Shown: positions 49,552 to 61,024 of the stretch, piece after piece
How positions within the stretch are numbered: the stretch's first letter is position 1
Layout of the letters: each line of letters starts with the position of its first letter
Assembly: GCA_022577435.1 (NCBI GenBank)
Contig: JAKOON010000006.1
Location: 24,230,004-24,294,003, forward strand
Direction of reading: 5' to 3'
From: Embiotoca jacksoni
Taxonomy: Eukaryota > Chordata > Actinopteri > Embiotocidae
DNA length: 64,000 nucleotides
The notes under the pieces: model-generated
What the model was told of the DNA's origin: nothing
What the model saw: only the letters and a program-made list of their open reading frames with translations
The model's database searches: none
Made by a program: the position numbers and the translations under genes

Positions 49552-50710
49552 GAGCTTGTGGCAATCCTATTTGGTGAAGAAGGCCGGCTCCATCATTGGC
49601 TGCAAACTGGATAGTCTGGAAAAGGTGGTGGAGAGGAGGACGCTGAGGAAACTATTATCCATATTGGATAATCCTGACCACCCTCTCCACCTGCTGCAGG
49701 GACAGAGGAGGACGTTCTCCAATAGACTCCTCCAGCTCCGCTGTCACAAGGACAGATACAGGAGATCATTCCAGATACAGGAGATCATTCCAGATACAGG
49801 AGATCATTCCAGATACAGGAGATCATTCCAGATACAGGAGATCATTCCAGATAGAGGAGATCATTCCAGATACAGGAGATCATTCCAGATACAGGAGATC
49901 ATTCCAGATACAGGAGATCATTCCTGATACAGGAGCTCATTCCAGATACAGGAGATCATTCCAGATACAGGAGATCATTCCTGATACAGGAGATCATTCT
50001 AGTTACAGGAGATCATTCCTGATGCAGGAGATCATTCCAGATACAGGAGATCATTCCAGATACAGGAGATCATTCCAGATACAGGAGATCATTCCTGATA
50101 CAGGAGATCATTCCAGATACAGGAGATCATTCCAGATACAGGAGATCATTCCTGATACAGGAGATCATTCCAGATACAGGAGATCATTCCTGATACAGGA
50201 GATCATTCCTGATACAGGAGATCATTCCTGATACAGGAGATCATTCCAGATACAGGAGATCATTCCAGATACAGGAGATCATTCCTGATACAGGAGATCA
50301 TTCCAGATACAGGAGATCATTCCAGATACAGGAGATCATTCCTGATACAGGAGATCATTCCAGATACAGGAGATCATTCCAGATACAGGAGATCATTCCT
50401 GATACAGGAGATCATTCCAGATACAGGAGATCATTCCAGATACAGGAGATCATTCCTGCCGACCGCAATAAGACTGTACAATAAATCACCTCTGGCGAAA
50501 TCCATCACACAACAATAACTTCCTTGCGCTGCTGTTTTGTTTGTTGTTTTATTCTAATTCATTGCACTGTTGTTTAGGTTTAGGTTTTGTTTAGGTTAGT
50601 TTATTTAATATTATTTATCTTTATTTAATATTATTTATCTTGTTTTATTGTATAGAATGTGATTAATACAGTATCTGTCTATCTATCTATCTATTTATCT
50701 ATTTGTGACT
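49552..50710 (+). mobile_element. 5'-truncated LINE with internal minisatellite
   Basis: Codons read as a non-LTR retrotransposon ORF2 C-terminus: KKAGSIIGCKLDSLEKVVER, NPDHPLHLLQGQRRTFSNR, LLQLRCHKDRYRRSF. A 19-bp array intervenes, then the frame resumes LPTAIRLYNKSPLAKSITQQ with stop TAA 50516-50518. The tail holds TATC/TATT repeats at 50672-50703. Confidence 0.8.
49751..50457. repeat. 19-bp minisatellite (CAGATACAGGAGATCATTC)
   Basis: About 37 units derived from the LINE codons that encode YRRSF, with C/T variants (CAGATAC or CTGATAC). Confidence 0.97.
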
Positions 50711-51730
50711 GACGATTGAATAGCATAATATGATCGACCCTTTGTTTCCTCATCCCATTCCTTTTGCCATATTTTTAAAATTCCACTTTAGATTATAAAA
50801 TAAACTTCCAGAGAAACATACAAGATATTTTAATGTTTTCCTTCAGAGTTGCTTTCTTTTTGCAGTTCCTTCTGCTGCCTCATTCTTTCAACAGCTTATC
50901 GCCTCTAATGCTGCAAGATAATCACTACAAATAACCATGTGGAACTTTTGAGGGCACCACACAGAACTCAGAGGAGCTAATCGATTAATCAATTAGTTGA
51001 TCAGCAGAAAATTGTTCTTTGTGTTTGAATCCAGAAGTTGTTTTTCAACCCTTGTGACTTCTGTAGAAAATTGATTTGACAGTCAGCTGATTCCCCTCGG
51101 CCTCTGTGCTGACTGCTGGGATTTTACACAGTCATACTTTTTTGAAATAGAAGACGCAGTTGTCTCGGGCACATCGTGGAGGTCATGTGTCACAGTGTGT
51201 CCAAACTGTTAACTGTCATTTACTCCATTTGTATTTTCAAACAGACCTCTGTTTTTTGATTTGCTAATTGCATCAACACAAGACAACACAACAAATTAAA
51301 AATAAAAGCTGTTCTATGTTCCATATTGGACTCATCTTTTAAGATTCAGATACTCAGTGACAGCTCGGTTCTGCAGTTTGCAGTGTGAACATGTTCGTGG
51401 TGTGTGAGGATTTAGATCTGATATCATTTAGTCTCTGAATTACGGATGAAAATAATGAATCAGCTGCAGTCTTTGTTGCAGACCATCACTTTGTAGCAGC
51501 TTCCAGCTCTGAGATCATTCACCCCTTTGCATCTGGTTAACCCTAAAAACCTGTCCAGAGAGGTCAGAGGTCAGCAGGCGAGCAGCAACCTGCATGATTA
51601 AAAAATGTTAGCAGGTTTGAGCAGCCACGAACAGCCAGCGTGAGATGCATGTGTCAAGGTCCCAGACTGGATATAAAAGAGTTCGTAACTTCAGGTCTGT
51701 AAAATGGTTCCGATCCAGAAGTGTCTTCAG
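50711..51730. other. Intergenic, nothing recognised
   Basis: AT-rich; no open frame with a domain signature. Confidence 0.5.
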
Positions 51731-51733
51731 CTG

Positions 51734-52146
51734 CAATACCAGCGAGTGCCACTAGAGGTCGGCTCCAAAAAGCCTCCGGCTCCATAGACTCCCATTCAAC
51801 TTCTCTCATCAAATCCAAAGTGAATAAAATGTGTCCATCAGTTATCTCGGTGTTGTTAGCTAAAGTTACTCCTTCTTATTAGTTTTCTGGAGGTCCATCT
51901 GAAAATAATCCCTCATTCATTAGAAAAGAAGATTCAAGAAGACCTGTTTTTGGGGGCGTGTCTGTTTGATTGACAGGCCTGTGGTGCAGTCAGGTTACAG
52001 CTATCGGTGGGCGGGACGTAGTATCGTCAGGTTTCCGATCAGATCGGTCAGATCCACCTCTGGCTCCTCCCCCAGCTCGTCCAAATATGGTCACTTCCTG
52101 CTCCAAACCGCTCCGAACTAGCAAAGATGGTGATGGACAGATTCCC
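51734..52146 (-). repeat. Interspersed repeat family A, inverted copy
   Basis: Nearly exact reverse complement of about 12870-13280. Its end runs into unique sequence just before the large minisatellite at 52283. Confidence 0.88.
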
Positions 52147-52282
52147 AACTTGTCGCTTTATAACAGATGTTCACAAACCAACGGGGGACATCACTGCTGG
52201 TCAGGGTGGACAAATAATAGCAATGTTTTCCTTGTCGAGTGATTATTACCCAAAGTGCATCTGCAGATGCGATGAAAGTCCA

Positions 52283-54605
52283 CATGTCGGTCTGTAACAC
52301 GTCTGTGTAACACGTCGGTGTAACACGTTGGTCTGTAACACGTCGGTCTGTAACACGTCGGTCAGTCTGTAACATGTTGGTCTGTAACATGTCAGTCGGT
52401 CTGTAACACGTCGGTCTGTAACATGTTGGTCTGTAACATGTCGGTCTGTAACACGTCAGTCGGTCTGTAACATGTCGGTCTGTAACACGTCGGTCTGTAA
52501 CACGTCGGTCTGTAACACGTCGGTCTGTAACACGTTGGTCTGTAACGTCGGTCTGTGACACGTCGGTCTGTAACACGTCGGTCTGTAACGTCGGTCTGTG
52601 ACACGTCGGTCTGTAACATGTCGGTCTGTAACACGTCAGTCTGTAACACGTCGGTCTGTAACACGTTGGTCTGTAACACGTCGGTCTGTAACACGTCGGT
52701 CTGTAACACGTCGGTCTGTGACACGTCGGTCTGTAACATGTCGGTCGGTCTGTAACACGTCGGTCTGTAACGTCGGTCTGTAACACGTCGGTCTGTAACA
52801 CGTCGGTCTGTAACACCTTGGTGTAACACGTCGGTCTGTAACACGTCGGTCGGTCTGTAACACGTCGGTCTGTAACACGTCGGTCTGTAACACGTCGGTC
52901 TGTAACGTCGGTCTGTGACACGTCGGTCTGTAACACGTCGGTCGGTCTGTAACACGTCGGTCTGTAACACGTCGGTCTGTAACACGTCGGTGTAACACAT
53001 CGGTCTGTAACACGTCGATCTGTAACGTCGGTCTGCAACGTCGGTCTGTAACACCTTGGTGTAACACGTCGGTCTGTAACGTCGGTCTGTAACACGTCTG
53101 TCTGTAACGTCGGTCTGTAACACGTCGGTCTGTAACGTCGGTCTGTAACACGTCTGTCTGTAACGTCGGTCTGTAACACGTCGGTCTATAACACGTCGGT
53201 CTGTGACGTCGGTCTGTAACACGTCAGTCTGTAACACGTCGGTGTAACACATCGGTCTGTAACGTCGGTCTGTAACGTCGGTCTGTAACACGTCGGTCTG
53301 TAACGTCGGTCTGTAACGTCGGTCTGTAACACGTCAGTCTGTAACGTCGGTCTGTAACACGTCGGTCTATAACACGTCGGTCGGTCTGTAACACGTCAGT
53401 CTGTAACACGTCGGTGTAACACATCAGTCTGTAACACGTCGATCTGTAACGTCGGTCTGTAACGTCGGTCTGTAACACCTTGGTGTAACACGTCGGTCTG
53501 TAACGTCGGTCTGTAACACGTCTGTCTGTAACGTCGGTCTGTAGCACGTCGGTCTGTAACACGTCGGTCTATAACACGTCGGTCTGTGACGTCGGTCTGT
53601 AACACGTCAGTCTGTAACACGTCGGTGTAACACATCGGTCTGTAACGTCGGTCTGTAATGTCGGTCTGTAACACGTCGGTCTGTAACGTCGGTCTGTAAC
53701 GTCGGTCTGTAACACGTCGGTCTATAACACGTCGGTCGGTCTGTAACACGTCAGTCTGTAACACGTCGGTGTAACACATCAGTCTGTAACACGTCGGTCT
53801 GTAACGTCGGTCTGTAACGTCGGTCTGTAACACCTTGGTGTAACACGTCGGTCTGTAACGTCGGTCTGTAACACGTCTGTCTGTAACGTCGGTCTGTAGC
53901 ACGTCGGTCTGTAACACGTCGGTCTATAACACGTCGGTCTGTGACGTCGGTCTGTAACACGTCAGTCTGTAACACGTCGGTGTAACACATCGGTCTGTAA
54001 CGTCGGTCTGTAATGTCGGTCTGTAACACGTCGGTCTGTAACGTCGGTCTGTAACGTCGGTCTGTAACACGTCGGTCTATAACACGTCGGTCGGTCTGTA
54101 ACACGTCAGTCTGTAACACGTCGGTGTAACACATCAGTCTGTAACACGTCGATCTGTAACGTCGGTCTGTAACGTCGGTCTGTAACACCTTGGTGTAACA
54201 CGTCGGTCTGTAACGTCGGTCTGTAACACGTCTGTCTGTAACGTCGGTCTGTAACACGTCGGTCTGTAACGTCGGTCTGTAGCACGTCGGTCTGTAACAC
54301 GTCGGTCTATAACACGTCGGTCTGTGACGTCGGTCTGTAACACGTCAGTCTGTAACACGTCGGTGTAACACATCGGTCTGTAACGTCGGTCTGTAATGTC
54401 GGTCTGTAACACGTCGGTCTGTAACGTCGGTCTGTGACGTCGGTCTGTAACACGTCAGTCTGTAACACGTCGGTGTAACACATCGGTCTGTAACGTCGGT
54501 CTGTAATGTCGGTCTGTAACACATCGGTCTGTAACGTCGGTCTGTAACACGTCAGTCTGTAACGTCGGTCTGTAACACGTCAGTCTGTAACACGTCGGTC
54601 TGTAA
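52283..54605. repeat. 13/15-bp minisatellite field (GTCGGTCTGTAAC type)
   Basis: 2.3 kb of GTCGGTCTGTAAC and GTCGGTCTGTAACAC units with CA, TA and GA variants. A higher-order pattern of about 340-355 bp (offsets 355 and 340 between repeated blocks around 53.2-54.3 kb) is visible through the recurring ACACCTTGGTGTAACACGTC. Long open frames on the minus strand, up to 353 codons, are repeat artefacts. Confidence 0.97.
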
Positions 54606-54835
54606 TTGTTGTGATGTGGAGTGTAACTGGACCCAAACACAGACACAGACTCGGGAATAAGTTCAAAAAACAGTTTTTTATTCCTACAGGTCAGGTACCT
54701 AAAGTCTTCTCTACTCCTCCCGAGTCGGGAGGGAAACTCCACCAATTCTCTCCGGGGCGAAGCGAACACGCACCAGCTCTGGTCCGGGCAATGTTTGGGA
54801 GGGAGCTGTAGACACGGCAGCAGGCAGACAGAGAC
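54606..54835. repeat. Left flank of a composite repeat
   Basis: Low-copy-looking sequence beginning TTGTGATGTGGAGTGTAACT, which I take to be part of an unidentified interspersed repeat that contains the next minisatellite. Confidence 0.35.
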
Positions 54836-55560
54836 CGGGTAGCTCTGACCGGTAGCACTGACCGGTAGCACTGACTGGTAGCTCTGACTGGTAGCTCTGA
54901 CTGGTAGCTCTGACTGGTAGCTCTGACTGGTAGCACTGACCGGTAGCACTGACCGGTAGCACTGACTGGTAGCTCTGACTGGTAGCTCTGACTGGTAGCT
55001 CTGACTGGTAGCTCTGACCGGTAGCACTGACCGGTAGCTCTGACCGGTAGCACTGACCGGTAGCTCTGACCGGTAGCTCTGACTGGTAGCACTGACCGGT
55101 AGCTCTGACCGGTAGCACTGACCGGTAGCTCTGACTGGTAGCTCTGACTGGTAGCTCTGACTGGTAGCTCTGACTGGTAGCTCTGACTGGTAGCTCTGAC
55201 TGGTAGCTCTGACTGGTAGCACTGACTGGTAGCTCTGACTGGTAGCTCTGACTGGTAGCTCTGACTGGTAGCACTGACCGGTAGCTCTGACCGGTAGCAC
55301 TGACCGGTAGCTCTGACCGGTAGCTCTGACCGGTAGCTCTGACCGGTAGCACTGACCGGTAGCTCTGACTGGTAGCTCTGACTGGTAGCTCTGACTGGTA
55401 GCTCTGACTGGTAGCACTGACCGGTAGCTCTGACTGGTAGCTCTGACTGGTAGCACTGACCGGTAGCTCTGACTGGTAGCTCTGACTGGTAGCACTGACC
55501 GGTAGCTCTGACTGGTAGCTCTGACTGGTAGCACTGACCGGTAGCTCTGACTGGTAGCAG
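54836..55560. repeat. 13-bp minisatellite (TGACTGGTAGCTC / TGACCGGTAGCAC)
   Basis: About 55 units alternating GCTC/GCAC and ACTGG/ACCGG. The long Arg/Ser/Gln frames on the minus strand are artefacts. Confidence 0.97.
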
Positions 55561-55930
55561 AACGGTCTGCAGGAACCGGGTTGATGTCGTCCAGGGAGGT
55601 GATCAGTGAAATGAGCCACCTACAGGTGGTGATCAGTGAGCTGTTCAGACCGGTGAGAGGTGTGGCCATGGGAGGTGACAGGAGGAGGACACAGAACACA
55701 TGGGGACACAATAACAAACAGACAGGGGAATGACAGCACACACAAGGAGAAGCGACTGGGGACAAAACAGAGGAAGACACACCAGGGACAGACAGGGATC
55801 CTAACAGTACCCCCCACCCCCTCAAAGGGAGCCTCTCGGCGACCAGACTGGGCCGGACCGGGTGGGAGGAGGGGGTCCGGAGGAGGGACGGAGGACCACA
55901 ACAAGAGCAAATTTTAAAATACATTTTTTT
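55561..55930. repeat. Right flank of a composite repeat
   Basis: Includes AACAGTACCCCCCACCCCCT and GC-rich sequence that I associate with abundant fish interspersed repeats, but I cannot name the family. Confidence 0.35.
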
Positions 55931-56444
55931 TAATAAATACATTTTTAAAAAGTGTCTTTACGCAAAGAAAACTGGTGAAATACACAACATAAGAAAGTTT
56001 CCGTCTGACTTACCGTAGCTAAGTTATTAGTTAAAGGCTGCACATTTAACAGAAACACAAGTAAATAACTAACGATCGTATCCTTGTTGAACTCCCCAAA
56101 AACAAGATCCAGCGACGGACTGACAGTGAACACAAATCATCCAACAAACATGCTGCTTTTCTCCTGTCTGTCCTTCCCGTTCTGTTTCTAGTGGTTTCTG
56201 TCGCTCATTAACAATCTCCAGGCTTTCTTCTTTTTTTTTCTCACAATAACTTCATTGTTAACATAGATACACAATAAAAGAAAAAACATAAAAAGACATA
56301 CAAAACACTACAACAATTCATGTCCCACAATTCATTTACCTGAGAATTGTAAAGTCCACATAGTCATTCATTTCATTTTTATACACTGGGACATTTGAGC
56401 TAACTTCATGTATGTTAACGGTGTCGTGTGTATTCATACGCTTT

Positions 56445-56697
56445 TATTTATTTATTTCCTCCTCACTTCCACACCTTTTATCATGTTTAGTTACCTTTCC
56501 ATACTTTTAATTCCTCTCATCTCTATCTCATGTTTTATCAAACCTTCAGATTAACTCTAACTTTTAATCTTTTTAAACCATTGTCCTCATCTTTTATACT
56601 TGTTTTTAGTTTCTAGTTCTTATCTCACTCTATTTCACCGCTCTTATTGTCATTTAAGCTTTTAATCTATCTTCCTCATTTCTTGGATCTCTATCGC
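56445..56697 (+). repeat. LINE 3' UTR, repeat family C copy 2
   Basis: Matches 38600-38860 block by block (TTAGTTAC, TACTTTTAATTCCTCTCATC, TTTTAGTTTCTAGTTCTTAT). It is cut off at 56697, just where the inverted SLC22 fragment begins. Confidence 0.8.
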
Positions 56698-56701
56698 CAG
56701 T

Positions 56702-56915
56702 ATTACTGAGTACGAAGGATGAATCAGAAATCACTTGCAGGCTTTGAATACTTTTTCTTTGGTGCATTTCTTCATTTCTAATGAATCACTTTGATTTAAT
56801 GAGCTCTAATTTTGCGTGTCCTCACCTCGGTGGCCGTTGTGGAGCCAAACTGTGAGCGGTCGTAGGTCCATCCCTGTGGACACGCTGCGGTCCGGTTTCA
56901 CTGGCCGAGGTCCGC
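56702..56915 (-). repeat. Inverted copy of SLC22 exon 1 / intron 1 (left arm)
   Basis: Reverse complement of 57644-57857 over all 214 bp; I found one mismatch (A/C near 56900) by eye. Contains the last 90 bp of exon 1, its splice donor and 124 bp of intron. Confidence 0.92.
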
Positions 56916-56917
56916 TC

Positions 56918-57135
56918 CGTAGAGGACACAAAAACACGTTGATTTCTGGGTAAAATAATTAAGCTTCAGATATTGTGGAGGGGGATGTGTTCACATGATG
57001 AGGTCACTTCCTGTCAGTGTGATCTGAAACAACACGACTCTGTTAAAACTCCTGCTTTACACAGTCAGAGTCCTGACATGTAGGAGTTATATTTATTAAT
57101 GTACTAATGGAAGTATGTCACATGGAGCACATCAG
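56918..57135 (+). repeat. Interspersed repeat family B
   Basis: Plus-sense copy of the family seen at 29048-29340 and 7300-7445; lies between the arms of the inverted repeat. Confidence 0.75.
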
Positions 57136-57643
57136 TTGTCTCTGAGCGTGTCCCTGAGTTACATGAATGGACACATGCTTTCTGTCCCCCCAAACAATGA
57201 ACCACATGATCGTACAGCATGAATAATGGCACACAAACACATGAACACAACACACACTTTTTGAAGCCCCTCCCACTGACCGCCTGGTTTCTCTGTGGAC
57301 TTAAGGAGCTGATTCTGTGAACTGCAGTCGGTCCCAGAGAGCTCCTCACCTCATTCATGTCCTCACCATGAGGTTCGAAGAGATCCTAGAGGTCATTGGA
57401 GGCTTCTCCAAGTTCCAGTTCCTGGTCCTGCTCATCCTGTTCCTCCCCCGGGCCATCCTCCCTCTCCACTTCCTCCTGCACAACTTTGTCTCCGCCACCC
57501 CTCCTCATCGCTGCTCCCTGGGGAGCTCGGAGAACGATGATGGAGGCAGCTGGGGGTCCGACCCAGAGGACCTGGCCCTCCGGATCCCCCGCCAGGCCGA
57601 CAGCTCCTTCAGCTCCTGCAGGGTCTTCGATCCTTCGCTGACC

Positions 57644-57857
57644 GCGGACCTCGGCCAGGGAAACCGGACCGCAGCGTGTCCACAGGGATGGACCTACGAC
57701 CGCTCACAGTTTGGCTCCACAACGGCCACCGAGGTGAGGACACGCAAAATTAGAGCTCATTAAATCAAAGTGATTCATTAGAAATGAAGAAATGCACCAA
57801 AGAAAAAGTATTCAAAGCCTGCAAGTGATTTCTGATTCATCCTTCGTACTCAGTAAT
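57644..57857 (+). repeat. SLC22 exon 1 / intron 1 segment (right arm)
   Basis: Partner of 56702-56915 with a 728-bp spacer; this is the copy in gene context. Confidence 0.92.
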
Positions 57858-58581
57858 GATAAGAAACAAGCAAAAAGGAGAGTCACATGCAGAAAAGCTA
57901 AATTGCCACAATTTCCCTCCTCAAGATCAAAGTCTTCCTCTGGATGAATGAAACACACCCTCCAATGTTTTAACTCTCAACAGGTAGCTTTAGGTAGCTT
58001 TACAGGTGAGCACGATAGAGAGAACCATCCTTTAAATGGTAAACTGAGTCGGTTGCCATAGTGACTGTATACCACAGAGATGGACGTCAATGTCTCTGAC
58101 TAAGACTCAGAAAAACTACTAATATCTGACTAAAACTAATAATAATGATGAACTTTATGTGAAATGTGATTTACAGAGGAAACACATTAAAAGCAGCTTC
58201 AACACCATTAAAAAAAAAGAGGATATATCAAATTACAAGTGTGTGTAAAACTGGATACAAAAAACACAGATAAAAACAGAATGAATTAAAGCAACAAAAC
58301 ATGAACCATTAAACGCTTAAAAAGAACAATTACATTAAAAAAGTGGATCTCAGAAATTAAAAGTCAAGTAAAAAATGTTGCTGATTCAGCAGACGACAAG
58401 AAAGGTTGAGTGCTTGCGAACCTGCCGGTGACATCACCGACCGTACCGACATGTTTCCCTGTTTTAACCCGTCTCAGTGGGATCTGGTGTGTGACAGCAA
58501 GCAGCTGAATCAAGCTCTCGCCACCTACTTCTTCCTCGGAGTCACGTTTGGAGCCATCCTGTTCGGACAGCTCTCCGACAG

Positions 58582-59121
58582 CTGAGCTCTTCAACGGTCT
58601 GTGTTTGTGTTGTGTTTAAACCCTCGTCTGATCCCTGTGAGCTCCACTCAGCGGAGGAGGGATCATTAAACATTTAAACCCTTTCAGCCAGTCTTAAGTC
58701 AAGTATTAAGTACTTGTAATGTACAAAGATTAATTTCAGAGTTATAAAGTCTGACTGAATTATTACACCATCAGCATGTAAGCAATATTCATTAATTTAA
58801 TCATATTGACATGATTAGATACATTATTCATCTGGAAAAGTAATTTTTTATTTGTTTTAAAGCCCTAATTCCTGTGTAATGTTGTAAAGTTCTGCAGTAA
58901 GGACTTCAAGTGGCCTGAAATAACCTGCTGTGGTCTGGACCTGCGCAGGCTGATGCGTTGTGTTTCTGCAGGGCGTCCCAATGGGAACGTGTGCAGCACG
59001 TTGGCATGTTTTGTGCGACTGCTTGGCTAAAAACGGTTCTGAGGGTTTGAGGGTTCAGACGTTCTTCTGGGTTTCCATCTTGTAACAACTCTAACGACTT
59101 TTGTTGCTTTTTGCTGCTGAT

Positions 59122-59124
<3 letters not shown>
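58582..59124 (+). other. Interval where SLC22 middle exons should lie
   Basis: Searched by eye for RFGRR, PESARWL and related motifs in all plus frames; none seen. Confidence 0.6.

Positions 59125-59205
<81 letters not shown>
59125..59205. repeat. (GT)n microsatellite
   Basis: About 80 bp of pure GT, 100 bp before the 59307 exon, in the interval where SLC22 middle exons are missing. Confidence 0.97.
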
Positions 59206-59206
<1 letters not shown>

Positions 59207-60981
59207 TCACCAATACATCTGCCATAAGGCCATGCAGCAGCCAGGCGAGTTAACCCGTCTGCCTCTGCTTTCAGTGTGCTGTAATCTCAGACTTTCACTG
59301 TTTCAGGTTCTGGGGAAGGTGACGGTGTCTGAGGGGGTCCAGAGGAGCCACTTCTACCTGGATCTGTTCAAAACCCCTCAGCTGAGGAAGATCACGCTCT
59401 GTTCTGGGTTGTTCTGGTACTGAATCATCCTTTTTAAAATGACCGTGACGTGCCGCCGTGTGTTTTCATTGAGACTGTCCATCCAGGTTCGCCGTGTCCT
59501 TCCTGTACTACGGGATCAGCTTCAGGATCTCCGGCTTCGGCGTCGGTATCTACCTCACTTAGTTCATCTATGCCGCCATCGAAGCTCCCGCCAAAATCTG
59601 CACCTACTTTGTCTTGGACTGGATCGGCCGCAGGAACGGCCAGGCGTGGTTTCTGATCACAACGGGAGCGCTGATTGGAATAAACACAGTCATACCTCCA
59701 GGTAGCATCGGTGTTGTCCTGCAGACGTTTGGAGGTTGCAGACTTAATACTCACTGTCTGTTTAACTCTCCGCACCGCTGTGTTTTATCTGTTAACTGCA
59801 CAGATCCACTCTGAAGTTCCCGAAATGGTTCTCGTCATTGCTCTGTTTCGCTGTCAGTGTACTACGTGACTCGTACCTGCATCGCTGTGGTGGCCAAAGG
59901 TTTCTCTGAGGCGGCGTTCACCACCGCCTTCCTCTACCCGGCTGAACTCTACCCAACCGTCCTCAGGTAAAACCCCACCGGGGTCCTCAGACCACAAGGG
60001 CCAACCTCGTGGTGCTTTCACTGACACATCATTTATTGAGATGGGACAGAGCAGTTAGAGTTGACAGCCACATTTATTTATATGATTTAAAGACATTTAC
60101 ATTTAAACATTCGTAAATAGGAAACACAACCAATAGACCCAATCTGAGATGCTTCAAAGTATATTTTGCTTTGTTTAAAGTGCTGTTGTTTGAGGTACTT
60201 ACCTGTTAATGAGTTTGGTGGTGTTTTTCTGTATATGTGATGGCAGCGGTGGAGCAGCGGCTCCTCTGCTCTGACAGGTACACCACAAATGTAGACGACA
60301 CTTCAACTGATATTGTTCTTTCAGGTGGGCCGTTTTCCTTTGGCTAAAATACGCTCGTTTCTGATCCCATCAACAACAGTACATCGCTTAGATTTCCCAC
60401 ATGGAAACGTGTGTTGCCTCCAGCAACCACGCGGGAGGAGACGGTGCCTGAGGGCGACGTTAAACCTGCTGGTTGTGTTGTCGAGCAGGCGGTGCGGTTT
60501 GGGCTACACCTCCTGCCTCTGTCGGGTCGGCAGCTCCCTGGCTCCGATGATCCTGCTCCTGGAGGACGTCTGGGTTTTTCTGCCCCAGATGGTCTTCGCT
60601 CTGACGGGGATCGTCAGCGGCGGCCTGGTCTTCCTGCTCCCAGAGACGCTCAACGTCCGCCTGCCTGGAAGCGTCCTCGATGTCGAGGAGGGAAGGTACA
60701 GGATGAGAAAGCAGATCAGAGCCTTAATCGTTATTAACACGCAATAAAACACCTTCCGATTGTTTGGATCTAAAATAAAGTTTTCAAAATAAAAAGTAAA
60801 ACTTTGAGCCACATTGGAGTCGATTTCTGTTTCCAAGCAGAAACACGTCAACGTGTGGTGATGGACAGATGAACTGACGGGTACAGAAGATGTGTTTTGG
60901 TCTAAAATTCTAAATGTCACATGGTTTTGGTGAAACAGTAAGAATACAAAGTAGAATTCATAATTTACTTCAATGATACTT

Positions 60982-60983
60982 TG

Positions 60984-61024
<41 letters not shown>
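60982..61024. repeat. (ATA)n microsatellite
   Basis: About 14 trinucleotide units in the last SLC22 intron. Confidence 0.95.

Noticed and set aside
52118..53291. Minus-strand open frames of 299-353 codons
   Set aside because: Translation of the GTCGGTCTGTAAC-type array; the same peptide motifs appear in every frame.
54455..55942. 495-codon minus-strand open frame
   Set aside because: It crosses two minisatellites with unit lengths that keep frames open; the residues are monotonous repeats with no family match.
60411..60737. 108-codon plus-strand frame
   Set aside because: Out of frame with the SLC22 exon 60489-60695, which carries the family match.
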